Assembly (NCBI GenBank): GCA_007123515.1
Contig: SKKY01000159.1
Span: 1-34,697 of the forward strand
DNA length: 34,697 nucleotides
Reading direction: 5' to 3'
Origin: Clostridia bacterium
GTDB lineage: Bacteria > Bacillota > Peptococcia > Peptococcales > SKKY01
Shown here: positions 21,040-28,957 of the stretch, one piece after another
Layout of the letters: each line of letters starts with the position of its first letter
How positions within the stretch are numbered: the stretch's first letter is position 1
Notes under the pieces: generated by a model
Databases searched by the model: none
What the model saw: the letters and a program-made list of their open reading frames with translations, nothing else
What the model was told of the DNA's origin: nothing
Program-made: the position numbers and the translations under genes

Positions 21040-21180
21040 ATGAAAAAACATATCAAAACGATTTCTAAAAAAGATTTAAAATGCACGATAAAAAAAGGCG
21101 GATGTGGAGAATGCCCTACTTCATGCCAGTCAGCATGCAAAACATCATGCACTGTTAGCAATCAAACATGTAAAAATTAA
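21040..21180 (+). CDS. SCIFF ranthipeptide precursor (six-cysteines-in-forty-five family)
   Basis: Not in the supplied ORF track. Translation MKKHIKTISKKDLKCTIKKGGCGECPTSCQSACKTSCTVSNQTCKN (46 aa); the CxxCxxxCxxxCxxxCxxxxxxC block is characteristic of SCIFF; the next gene is a radical SAM/SPASM maturase. Confidence 0.93.
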   Translation: MKKHIKTISKKDLKCTIKKGGCGECPTSCQSACKTSCTVSNQTCKN

Positions 21181-21206
21181 TACTACAAAATATATAAGAC
21201 AGAAGC

Positions 21207-21238
21207 CAGATCCTTTCCTAAAAGGGTCTGATTTTTTT
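21207..21238 (+). terminator. Terminator/attenuator hairpin after SCIFF precursor
   Basis: ccagatccttt ccta aaagggtctg attttttt. Confidence 0.75.
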
Positions 21239-21244
21239 GTTTTG

Positions 21245-21316
21245 TTGGGGACGTTTCCCTCTGGTATACCAGAGGGAAACGTCCCCAATGGTATTACAAT
21301 TAGGGACACTTCTTGT
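21245..21316 (-). repeat. REPIN-like palindromic repeat, copy A
   Basis: Perfect 44-bp palindrome ttggggacgtttccctctggtataccagagggaaacgtccccaa (21245-21288) plus flank to 'agggacacttctt'. Its reverse complement matches copy B at 33945-34017. Confidence 0.9.
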
Positions 21317-21335
21317 CAGGGAGGAAAGAGTAATA

Positions 21336-22703
21336 ATGAACAGCTATGATTTTAACCGGATTCACTTTTATCAATATGACGACTTATATATCCTGATTGA
21401 TATTAATTCGGACAGTATTCATCAGATTGATGAAATGACGTATCACTTATTACAGATATTAAAAGAAACTAATGACTGCCAAGCAGCAATTATGGAGATG
21501 CAGAAAGCCGGATATCAAAAGGATGAAGTACAGGAAGTTATAAATGAAATTGATGAGCTGGCAGAAGAAGGGATACTATTTTCCTCTGATGAAGAGATTC
21601 TGCGTTTTATGCCGGAGCAGAATCCTATCGTTAAAGCGATGTGTCTGCATATCGCTCACGACTGTAATTTGCGCTGTCCATATTGTTTTGCTGATCAGGG
21701 ACCTTACGGGGGAGATCTTTCATTGATGGATGAAGATACAGGTGTAGCTGCCATTGACTTCTTGTTTGAGGCCTCGGGTAACAGGAAGAATCTGAACATT
21801 GACTTTTTTGGTGGAGAGCCCTTGATGAATTTTGATGTCGTAAAAGAGCTAATTTTGTATATCGGTAAAAAATCAGAAGAAACAGGGAAAGTTCCAGAGC
21901 TGACCCTTACGACTAATGCGCTTTTGCTTGACAAAGAAAAAGGTGATTTTCTTAAAAAACATGAAATCAGTGTGGTTTTAAGTATTGACGGACGTCCGGA
22001 AGTTCACGACAAAATGCGTTTTACGGCTAACCAAAAAGGTTCTTATGATACGGTTATGAAGAACATTCAGGAATTTATAAAAGACGGGTACTCAAAATAT
22101 ATTGTACGAGGTACGTTTACCAGTGAAAATCTTGATTTTGTTAAAGATTTACAACATCTTAGCGATTACGGATTGAAGAATTTATCAATAGAACCGGTGG
22201 TGGCTCCGGAGAGTGCATCGTATGCAATAAAAGAAAGCGATATTCCTGTCGTGCTTGAAAGTTATGAAGAGTTGACCCGCCTGCTTGAAAAAAATGAGGA
22301 GTTTAACTTTTTTCATTTTAATATCGATATATACAAAGGGCCTTGCCTGCCTAAAAGAATTTCAGCCTGCGGTGCGGGTCATGAATATCTTGCCATAAGT
22401 CCTAAAGGGGACATTTATCCCTGTCATCAGTTTGTTGGGAATCTGGACTTTAAGATGGGTACAGTGCAAACTGGCTATAAAAAGGATATCGGAAAAACAT
22501 TGCAGAATGCAAACGTCTTAAATAAACAGGAGTGTATGAGTTGCTGGGCAAGGTTTTACTGCAGTGGGGGTTGCCATGCTAGTAACCATTATGACCGTGG
22601 TGATTTGATGCAAGTTTACCGCACAGGATGTGAATTACAGAAAAAAAGGATTGAATGCGCGATAGCTCTTGTTTTAAAAAAGAACAATAGGGTAGCAGAC
22701 TAA
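21336..22703 (+). CDS. SCIFF thioether maturase, radical SAM/SPASM protein
   Basis: CLHIAHDCNLRCPYCFADQGPYGG (CxxxCxxC), DFFGGEPLMNF, C-terminal SPASM Cys residues (CGAGHEYLAISPKGDIYPCHQF...CMSCWARFYCSGGCHA). Start moved from 21237 (inside the repeat) to ATG 21336 with SD ggaggaaag. Confidence 0.93.
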   Translation: MNSYDFNRIHFYQYDDLYILIDINSDSIHQIDEMTYHLLQILKETNDCQAAIMEMQKAGYQKDEVQEVINEIDELAEEGILFSSDEEILRFMPEQNPIVKAMCLHIAHDCNLRCPYCFADQGPYGGDLSLMDEDTGVAAIDFLFEASGNRKNLNIDFFGGEPLMNFDVVKELILYIGKKSEETGKVPELTLTTNALLLDKEKGDFLKKHEISVVLSIDGRPEVHDKMRFTANQKGSYDTVMKNIQEFIKDGYSKYIVRGTFTSENLDFVKDLQHLSDYGLKNLSIEPVVAPESASYAIKESDIPVVLESYEELTRLLEKNEEFNFFHFNIDIYKGPCLPKRISACGAGHEYLAISPKGDIYPCHQFVGNLDFKMGTVQTGYKKDIGKTLQNANVLNKQECMSCWARFYCSGGCHASNHYDRGDLMQVYRTGCELQKKRIECAIALVLKKNNRVAD

Positions 22704-22704
22704 A

Positions 22705-24156
22705 ATGTTTTATGATATAATTCGTCTTGCGAAAGATTCGCGAAAAGGAGGTGTCCAGGACATACGTACTTTAGTCGAAGAACTTAAAGCAAAGATTGAT
22801 GCAAAAAAGATTGATGCAAAAAAAGTAAACAAAATACATATGATTGCAGCAGCGATGTGTCTGCTTGTAATGATATCTTTTTTCATAATGGGTAGTTCTG
22901 ATCAGGTTTTAGTGGCTGGTGATCAGGGCATTGCAAAAGTAAGTAACCAAAGTGTCTATGAAGAAGCACTGGAAATTTTGAAGGCCGAGCAGGAAGCGGA
23001 GCTTGGAGTTTCGATTGACGAATTGCATTCAGAGATAAGCTTTTCAACAGAAGTTAAATATGCCGGCAAATCGATTTCGGATCCGCGGGAATTAGTTTCA
23101 TTAATTTCTCCTTACGTATCTGGCACGACGAATGCATATGCGTTACAGGTTAATGATGTACAGCGTGTTTTCGTTAAAACAGAAGAAGAAGCTGAAAAGA
23201 TACTTGAAAGCATTAAAGATAAATTCATTGGTGAGAGTGAAGAAGTGGTAGCTTATGAATTTAGAGAAAACGTGGAAGTCGTTCAAGTGGCGGTTGCTGC
23301 AACAAAAATAATGGAGACAGAAGAAGCCAAAAACTTTATCTTAACAGGTACTGATAAAATAGAAGTCTACAAAGTTGCAAAAGGTGATACCCTTTCAACG
23401 ATTGCTCAGAAACAGGGAGTGGGGTTAAGCACATTACGTGAGGCAAACCCTCAGTTAAAAGGAGATTTGCTGTCTATCGGACAGGAATTAAAGCTTGTAA
23501 AATTAGAGCCTGTATTGCATGTTATGGTGACAAAAGAAGTAAAGGTAGAACAACAAATTCCATTTTCTACCAGAACCATTAATACCAATAATTTATATAC
23601 CGGGCAGACTCGGGTTCAGAAAGCCGGTACTAGAGGGCTTAAAGAAGTAACCTATAAAGTGGTGTCGGAAAATGGGCGTGAGCTTAATAGGGAAGAACTT
23701 GGTGCAGTTGTTTTACAGGAACCATCTGTACAGGAAGTATTAAGAGGAACCAAGCAAATGACCGCATCTCGTGGAGGCGGTGATGGTCAGTTAGGCTGGC
23801 CATTAAGAGGTAACATCACTTCCAGATACGGCCCAAGAGGTGGAGGTTTCCATACAGGGATTGATATTGGCGCTTCAAGAGGAACACCCACCTATTCTGC
23901 AGGAAATGGGACTGTCATCTTTGCCGGATGGGGTTCAGGCGGCTATGGCAACCTGGTGATCATTGATCATGGAAACGGATTAACAACCAAATATGCACAT
24001 CTTGCATCGATTAATGTAAAGATGGCACAAAACGTTTCAAGAGGCGCTGTTGTCGGAACAGTGGGGACGACAGGCAGGAGCACCGGGCCTCACCTTCATT
24101 TCGAAACGAATGTAAACGGACGTCATGTTAATCCAACAAGGTATCTTGGCAATTAA
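22705..24156 (+). CDS. M23 family metallopeptidase with LysM and G5-like domains
   Basis: TM (MIAAAMCLLVMISFFIMG), LysM (YKVAKGDTLSTIAQKQGVGLSTLREANPQL), G5-like segment (VKVEQQIPFSTRTI...GLKEVTYKVVSENGREL), M23 (SRYGPRGGGFHTGIDIG...GPHLHFE). Confidence 0.9.
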   Translation: MFYDIIRLAKDSRKGGVQDIRTLVEELKAKIDAKKIDAKKVNKIHMIAAAMCLLVMISFFIMGSSDQVLVAGDQGIAKVSNQSVYEEALEILKAEQEAELGVSIDELHSEISFSTEVKYAGKSISDPRELVSLISPYVSGTTNAYALQVNDVQRVFVKTEEEAEKILESIKDKFIGESEEVVAYEFRENVEVVQVAVAATKIMETEEAKNFILTGTDKIEVYKVAKGDTLSTIAQKQGVGLSTLREANPQLKGDLLSIGQELKLVKLEPVLHVMVTKEVKVEQQIPFSTRTINTNNLYTGQTRVQKAGTRGLKEVTYKVVSENGRELNREELGAVVLQEPSVQEVLRGTKQMTASRGGGDGQLGWPLRGNITSRYGPRGGGFHTGIDIGASRGTPTYSAGNGTVIFAGWGSGGYGNLVIIDHGNGLTTKYAHLASINVKMAQNVSRGAVVGTVGTTGRSTGPHLHFETNVNGRHVNPTRYLGN

Positions 24157-24168
24157 CAAAAATTATCA

Positions 24169-24200
24169 ACCACAGGTTAAAATAGCCTGTGGTTTTTTTA
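24169..24200 (+). terminator. Rho-independent terminator
   Basis: aaccacaggttaaaatagcctgtggttttttta. Confidence 0.85.
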
Positions 24201-24231
24201 AAGAAAAAATTCAGAATATGAGGTACTTTTG

Positions 24232-26052
24232 ATGAGAATCGTTGTTTCAACATTGCTTGTCTGGACTATTTTTTTTACGATGAGTCTAAATCCAATAATC
24301 TATAACCAGAATCGCGAGGTGCCTATTGCCCGGGAAATAGTCTATGATCTTGTCGTGTATGGTGCAGACCCTGAAGGAATTGCTGCGGCTACAGTTGCCG
24401 GTGAACGAGGGCTCAGTGTATTAGTTATTGAAGAGAGATCCGATATTGGTGGGTTGATGACACTCGGTGGCCTAAACTTTATTGACATGAATTATGATTC
24501 TCAAAGGAACCTGGTAACCCGTGGTATTTTCAAAAGATTTTATGACAATGTAGGCGGAAATGCCTTTGAAATCGATAAGGCCCATGAAGTCTTTAAGACT
24601 TTTTTGCTTGATAGCAAAGCTGATCTGATGCTTAATACGGAAGTAACATACCTTACCCTAGAAAATAAAAGGATTAAGAATATTACGGTTAACCAAAACG
24701 GAGAACTGCACAAGATCGAGGCCTCTTATTTTATTGACGCTTCACCTGATGGTGTGCTAGCAGCCATGGCAGGCGTTCCTTATACGCTGTTTGGAGAAGA
24801 CATCCGAAAGCCTGACCGCCTGATGGGAGTGACACTTGTTTTTGCTCTTGATCAGGTTAACTGGAACCATGTTTTTGTGCATCTGAATACTAATCGTATT
24901 CAGGGGATCATAGCTAATGATGAACGAAAAATCTATGGAGCAGGATTCAGAACGGCCTGGGGATATCCGGATGAGGGGTATCGATATCAACCAAGGGACG
25001 AACAAATGCGTTTAAGGGGGTTAAATGCTGCCAGACAGAATGACGGAACGGTACTCATCAATGCGCTGCTCATCTTTGATGTCAACCCGCTTGATCCTGT
25101 AAGTAAGGCTCGTGCTTTTGACAGAGCAAAAAAAGAATTAGAACATGTCATTCCCTATATTCAAGAAAATTTTGCGGGCTTTAAAAATGCCCGTTTAGTC
25201 GGAACGGCTGATGATCTCTATGTCAGAGAATCAAGACATTTTTTAACAACCTATGTTCTTAGCATTGATGATGTGCTTGAGAATCGATCTTTTGACGATC
25301 AAATTGCGATAGGCAGTTATCCTGTTGACATTCAGCCTTCACAACCCGGAGACTGGGGAACCATTGTTGGGGACCCTGATAAGTACGGGATTCCTTATCG
25401 GTGTTTGCTTCCTGAAGATTTTGAAAATTTACTTCTGGCAGGTAAACACGCCGGATACTCTTCTTTAGCCGCAGGAAGTGCGAGAGTGATTCCGATTGGT
25501 ATGGTAACTGCTGAAGCAGCAGCTCTGGCAACAGTTTTAGCTGTTGAAAAAAATACTTCATTCCCGGAAATTGCAAATAATGATAATTATTTTTCTTTGC
25601 TTCAGGAGCAGATCATTGCTAACGATGGCTTTATTGAGACGTTTATCATTGAAAATCCTCTGGAAAGGTACACAGGATATGAACATATGAAAAACTTGCG
25701 TCGGATGGGCTTGGTTTTTGGGAGGTACCAAAACGAATACCATTTTGATCAGATTATTGATAAATGGACGTTTGACCGTATTTTCAGGGGTCTTTTGGAA
25801 TATCATAACAGAGCAGAAGATTTTGTAAGAATCGATCAATACCCGAATTATGGCAGCATTGCTAGACTTGTTTACCAGGTGGAACATGGATACGTTCCGG
25901 ACATACAAGACGCATATGATTTTGGCCTGGAACAAAAATTATTCAGAAATCTCGATTATTGGACAACAGAAAGAATCAATGCTCATCCGAATGTGGAAGA
26001 AATTTACATCTTTTTAAGCAATTTTAATGATTATTTATCAAAAAAGGATTAG
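24232..26052 (+). CDS. FAD-dependent oxidoreductase with N-terminal signal/anchor segment
   Basis: Hydrophobic N-terminus, then YDLVVYGADPEGIAAATVAGERGLSVLVIEERSDIGGLMTLGGLN (GxGxxG-like FAD fold). Confidence 0.8.
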   Translation: MRIVVSTLLVWTIFFTMSLNPIIYNQNREVPIAREIVYDLVVYGADPEGIAAATVAGERGLSVLVIEERSDIGGLMTLGGLNFIDMNYDSQRNLVTRGIFKRFYDNVGGNAFEIDKAHEVFKTFLLDSKADLMLNTEVTYLTLENKRIKNITVNQNGELHKIEASYFIDASPDGVLAAMAGVPYTLFGEDIRKPDRLMGVTLVFALDQVNWNHVFVHLNTNRIQGIIANDERKIYGAGFRTAWGYPDEGYRYQPRDEQMRLRGLNAARQNDGTVLINALLIFDVNPLDPVSKARAFDRAKKELEHVIPYIQENFAGFKNARLVGTADDLYVRESRHFLTTYVLSIDDVLENRSFDDQIAIGSYPVDIQPSQPGDWGTIVGDPDKYGIPYRCLLPEDFENLLLAGKHAGYSSLAAGSARVIPIGMVTAEAAALATVLAVEKNTSFPEIANNDNYFSLLQEQIIANDGFIETFIIENPLERYTGYEHMKNLRRMGLVFGRYQNEYHFDQIIDKWTFDRIFRGLLEYHNRAEDFVRIDQYPNYGSIARLVYQVEHGYVPDIQDAYDFGLEQKLFRNLDYWTTERINAHPNVEEIYIFLSNFNDYLSKKD

Positions 26053-26098
26053 AATAGAAGGAGAACCAAGCAATACGTTAAGAAAAGGTGTGTGAAAA

Positions 26099-27025
26099 AT
26101 GATTTATGACGTGATAATTATTGGTGCCGGACCAGCTGGAATGACCAGTGCCATTTATACAAAAAGAAGTGGACTTAATGTCCTGGTAATTGAACAGGGC
26201 ATGCCGGGAGGACAGGCCGCAACCACGCATGCTATTGAAAATTATCCAGGGTTTAAGGAGCCGATTTCAGGACCGGACTTAATGTTGAATTTTTTTGAAC
26301 AGATGATGAGTTTTGGTGTAGAAATGGTGACAAAGCGTGTTGAAAAAATCAACATTTCAGAACCGGTGAAAGAGGTTGTGACATCGGATGCCACATATCA
26401 GGCAAAAGCGTTAATTCTTGCCTCCGGAGCTCAGCCGAGATTACTAGGTGCTGAGGGAGAGGGCAAGTACCGTGGTAAAGGAGTTTCGTACTGTGCTACT
26501 TGTGATGGTTTTTTCTTTAAAGATAAAGATGTGGTGGTTGTCGGTGGTGGCGATTCGGCTCTGGAGGAGTCGCTATATCTAAGCAAGATCTGTAAATCGG
26601 TTACGATCATCCATCGACGCGAAACCTTCCGTGGTGCTAAAATTTTGCAGGATAGGGTCTATGCTGCTGAAAACATTACAGTTATGATGGATTACATGGT
26701 TGAAGAAATTGCCGGAACAGAAGATAAGGTGACGGCGTTGCAGATTAAGCATGTAAATACAGAGGAAGCTTCTTCTCTTGCTACAGATGGTGTCTTTATC
26801 TTTGTTGGATATTTACCTAATGCCGACTATATAGTACCGGAAAACGGTTTGCTTCAAGATGGCCTGGGGTACATCGGAACAGATGAAACTTTGATGACAG
26901 ATCAGCCCGGTGTTTTTGTTGCAGGTGATTTGCGTGTGAAAACACTGCGACAGGTAACCACAGCTGTTGGCGACGGTGCTCTTGTTAATGTGGCTGTTGA
27001 ACGTTATTTATCGGAGGTGAACTAA
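26099..27025 (+). CDS. trxB: Thioredoxin-disulfide reductase-like flavoprotein
   Basis: DVIIIGAGPAGMTSAIYTKRSGL, GVSYCATCDGFFFKDKDVVVVGGGDSALEE (CATC redox motif). Confidence 0.9.
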   Translation: MIYDVIIIGAGPAGMTSAIYTKRSGLNVLVIEQGMPGGQAATTHAIENYPGFKEPISGPDLMLNFFEQMMSFGVEMVTKRVEKINISEPVKEVVTSDATYQAKALILASGAQPRLLGAEGEGKYRGKGVSYCATCDGFFFKDKDVVVVGGGDSALEESLYLSKICKSVTIIHRRETFRGAKILQDRVYAAENITVMMDYMVEEIAGTEDKVTALQIKHVNTEEASSLATDGVFIFVGYLPNADYIVPENGLLQDGLGYIGTDETLMTDQPGVFVAGDLRVKTLRQVTTAVGDGALVNVAVERYLSEVN

Positions 27026-27026
27026 G

Positions 27027-27143
27027 ATGGGAATAAGAAATCGTTCTAAAGGTCAGCGGATTTTTCTGATCACCTTAGTTGTGATATTATGCATCGGTTT
27101 AATACTACCTTCGTTTGCTGCTTTGCTGGCAGCGATTGTATAG
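27027..27143 (+). CDS. Small single-TM protein (38 aa)
   Basis: Not in the ORF track: MGIRNRSKGQRIFLITLVVILCIGLILPSFAALLAAIV, starting 1 nt after the trxB stop; upstream 'tcggaggtgaactaag' supplies an SD. Confidence 0.65.
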   Translation: MGIRNRSKGQRIFLITLVVILCIGLILPSFAALLAAIV

Positions 27144-27155
27144 AAAGAGGAATCC

Positions 27156-27947
27156 ATGAAATTTTGTTCAATTGCAAGCGGATCAAGCGGAAATTGTTAC
27201 TATCTTGAAATAGAAGAGCAGAAATATTTGGTAGATGCCGGTATTTCTTTTAAAAGAATTAGAGAAGGCCTGGCGGGTATTAACGTAGACATTGCGGATA
27301 TCGCCGGGCTCTTTGTTACGCATGAACATACAGACCATGTCAGTGCCCTGCCGATGATCTTAAAAAAAACACAGATCCCGATTTTTTCTTCAACGGGAAC
27401 GTTAAGGGCCCTGCAGGGAAAATTTGAAGGACTTAGTACAACCAGACTTCATGATCTGTCAGTTGTTAATCCATTAGTAAGTGGTGATACGATGGTGACG
27501 TCCTTTAATGTCTACCACGATGCAGCCAATCCGATTGGTTTCGTTTTTGAATCAAGGCAAGCGAATAAAAAGGTAGGCATCGTCACAGATACCGGAAAGA
27601 TAGACCCAGAGATAACCGAAAAAATTCATGGGGTGAATCTTTTAGTTGTAGAAGCTAATTATGATGAACATACATTAAAAAATGGAGATTATCCGGCATT
27701 TTTAAAAAGAAGGATATTATCTTCTGATGGACATTTGTCAAATCTGGCAGCCGCTAAAATCCTTCATGATATCTGTCATGAAAGATTATCACATGTTTTT
27801 TTAGGGCACCTTAGTAAAGAAAACAATCTGCCTTTTATAGCGAAAGATGCGGTCTGTCAGTTCTTAGAAGATTTCAGTAAAGAGATTACCTTTGAGCTCG
27901 ACTGTTTATCCAGAAATATGCCAGGAGAACTGATAGTCGTAAAGTGA
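27156..27947 (+). CDS. MBL-fold metallohydrolase, WalJ/YycJ-like
   Basis: MKFCSIASGSSGNCYYLEIEEQKYLVDAGISFKRI...THEHTDHV...EANYDEHTLKNGDYP. Confidence 0.9.
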   Translation: MKFCSIASGSSGNCYYLEIEEQKYLVDAGISFKRIREGLAGINVDIADIAGLFVTHEHTDHVSALPMILKKTQIPIFSSTGTLRALQGKFEGLSTTRLHDLSVVNPLVSGDTMVTSFNVYHDAANPIGFVFESRQANKKVGIVTDTGKIDPEITEKIHGVNLLVVEANYDEHTLKNGDYPAFLKRRILSSDGHLSNLAAAKILHDICHERLSHVFLGHLSKENNLPFIAKDAVCQFLEDFSKEITFELDCLSRNMPGELIVVK

Positions 27948-27950
27948 CAT

Positions 27951-27977
27951 ACCCCCACCACTTATAGAAGTGGGGGC
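27951..27977 (+). terminator. GC-rich hairpin, probable terminator after the MBL gene
   Basis: acccccaccacttatagaagtgggggcttcttgttt. Confidence 0.5.
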
Positions 27978-28057
27978 TTCTTGTTTCAATGACTACCGCC
28001 TCATTAGCTGCTGAAATAAAAAAAGTTGGAAAATGTATTTAAAAAACAAAAAAAGCA

Positions 28058-28085
28058 TTGACAAACAGGATAAACAGCGTATAAT
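28058..28085 (+). promoter_or_regulatory. Consensus sigma-A-type promoter for GNAT gene
   Basis: TTGACA - 16 bp - TATAAT. Confidence 0.75.
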
Positions 28086-28086
28086 A

Positions 28087-28120
28087 TTCATTATTATTCA
28101 TGTTGTTGAATATTTATTCA
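28087..28120 (+). promoter_or_regulatory. Putative tandem ArgR/AhrC operator (two ARG-box-like sites)
   Basis: Perfect palindrome TGAATATTTATTCA (28107-28120) and degenerate TTCATTATTATTCA (28087-28100; 2 mismatches to TGAATWWWWATTCA), 20 bp apart, directly downstream of the -10. Confidence 0.5.
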
Positions 28121-28132
28121 GGAGTGTTGTTT

Positions 28133-28660
28133 ATGCTTTATTCAGTAAGACATGCAACGGAAAAAGATGTTCCGTTTATTACAGAAATTTTCAATCAGGG
28201 TATTGAAGACGGAGTTGCCACGTTGGAAACCAGAGTTCAGAAAGATGAAGACATTCATAATTGGCTCACTAACAGAGATCCAAGATATGTTGTTATCGTG
28301 GTGCTTAATAATATAAATGAAATCTGCGGATATGCTTCGTTAAATAAATTTAACTTTAAAAGTGCTTATACAGGAGTAGCTGATATTTCCATTTATATAA
28401 AAAGATCTTCAAGAGGACAGGGTGTTGGCAAAATACTCTTAGACGGTTTATATGAAGCGGCAAAAAAAGAAGGTTTCTACAAGTTGGTTCTTAATGTTAT
28501 CAGCAAAAACAAAGCAGCGATTAAGTTTTATGAAAAGATGGGTTATTCCTATGTCGGAGTCTATAAAAATCAGGGAATGCTTCATGGTGAGTGGGTCGAT
28601 ATGATGATTATGGAGAAATTTTTAGCCGAAGGACTTAGCGACCAGGAATGTGCAGGATAA
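28133..28660 (+). CDS. GNAT family N-acetyltransferase (phosphinothricin acetyltransferase-like subgroup)
   Basis: VRHATEKDVPFITEIFNQGIEDGVATLETR...IYIKRSSRGQGVGKILLDGLYEAAKKEGFYKLVLNVISKNKAAIKFYEKMGY. Start at ATG 28133 (SD caggag), not 28100. Confidence 0.88.
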   Translation: MLYSVRHATEKDVPFITEIFNQGIEDGVATLETRVQKDEDIHNWLTNRDPRYVVIVVLNNINEICGYASLNKFNFKSAYTGVADISIYIKRSSRGQGVGKILLDGLYEAAKKEGFYKLVLNVISKNKAAIKFYEKMGYSYVGVYKNQGMLHGEWVDMMIMEKFLAEGLSDQECAG

Positions 28661-28685
28661 TTTAAATAAATAAGATAAAGAGAGC

Positions 28686-28743
28686 AAAACCATAAGAGAC
28701 GTTTCTAACCGGTACACTGGTGGGAACGTCTCTTATGGTTTTT
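28686..28743. repeat. Palindromic element, diverged REPIN-like copy / terminator
   Basis: aaaaccataagagacgttt ctaaccggtacactggtg ggaacgtctcttatggttttt: ~17-bp arms, T tract, and a core resembling 'gacgtttc..ggtataccag..gaacgtc'. Confidence 0.7.
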
Positions 28744-28825
28744 ATTTATAGCGATATTTGGACGAATGCGGTTATAAAAGGCTTTAAGGATTGACAATCC
28801 CACAGCTTTAGTTATCTTGACTAGA

Positions 28826-28862
28826 AAAGAGGGAGCCTTCTATTTCAAGGGGCTCCCTCTTT
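28826..28862. terminator. Hairpin adjoining left terminal repeat
   Basis: aaagagggagcc...ggctccctcttt, 12-bp perfect stem; T-rich afterwards. Confidence 0.7.
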
Positions 28863-28957
28863 ATATACATATACACAAAGTATAAACATGTTTAATTTTT
28901 GATGATCTGTGACGCATAAATCAGATACTACGCACATAAGTGTTTTTAAACATTATC

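Noticed and set aside
21207-21316. Considered a CRISPR-like repeat or riboswitch
   Set aside because: Only one terminator plus one palindrome; no regular repeat-spacer array and no riboswitch consensus that I recognise.
21104-21349. 81-aa ORF (…GTFPSGIPEGNVP…)
   Set aside because: Translation of the palindromic repeat; the same peptide GTFPSGIPEGNVP appears at 33952-34179 from the second copy, so both are repeat artefacts. It also overlaps the SCIFF gene in another frame.
25259-25935. Antisense ORFs within the FAD oxidoreductase
   Set aside because: No RBS or domain; opposite a well-supported CDS.
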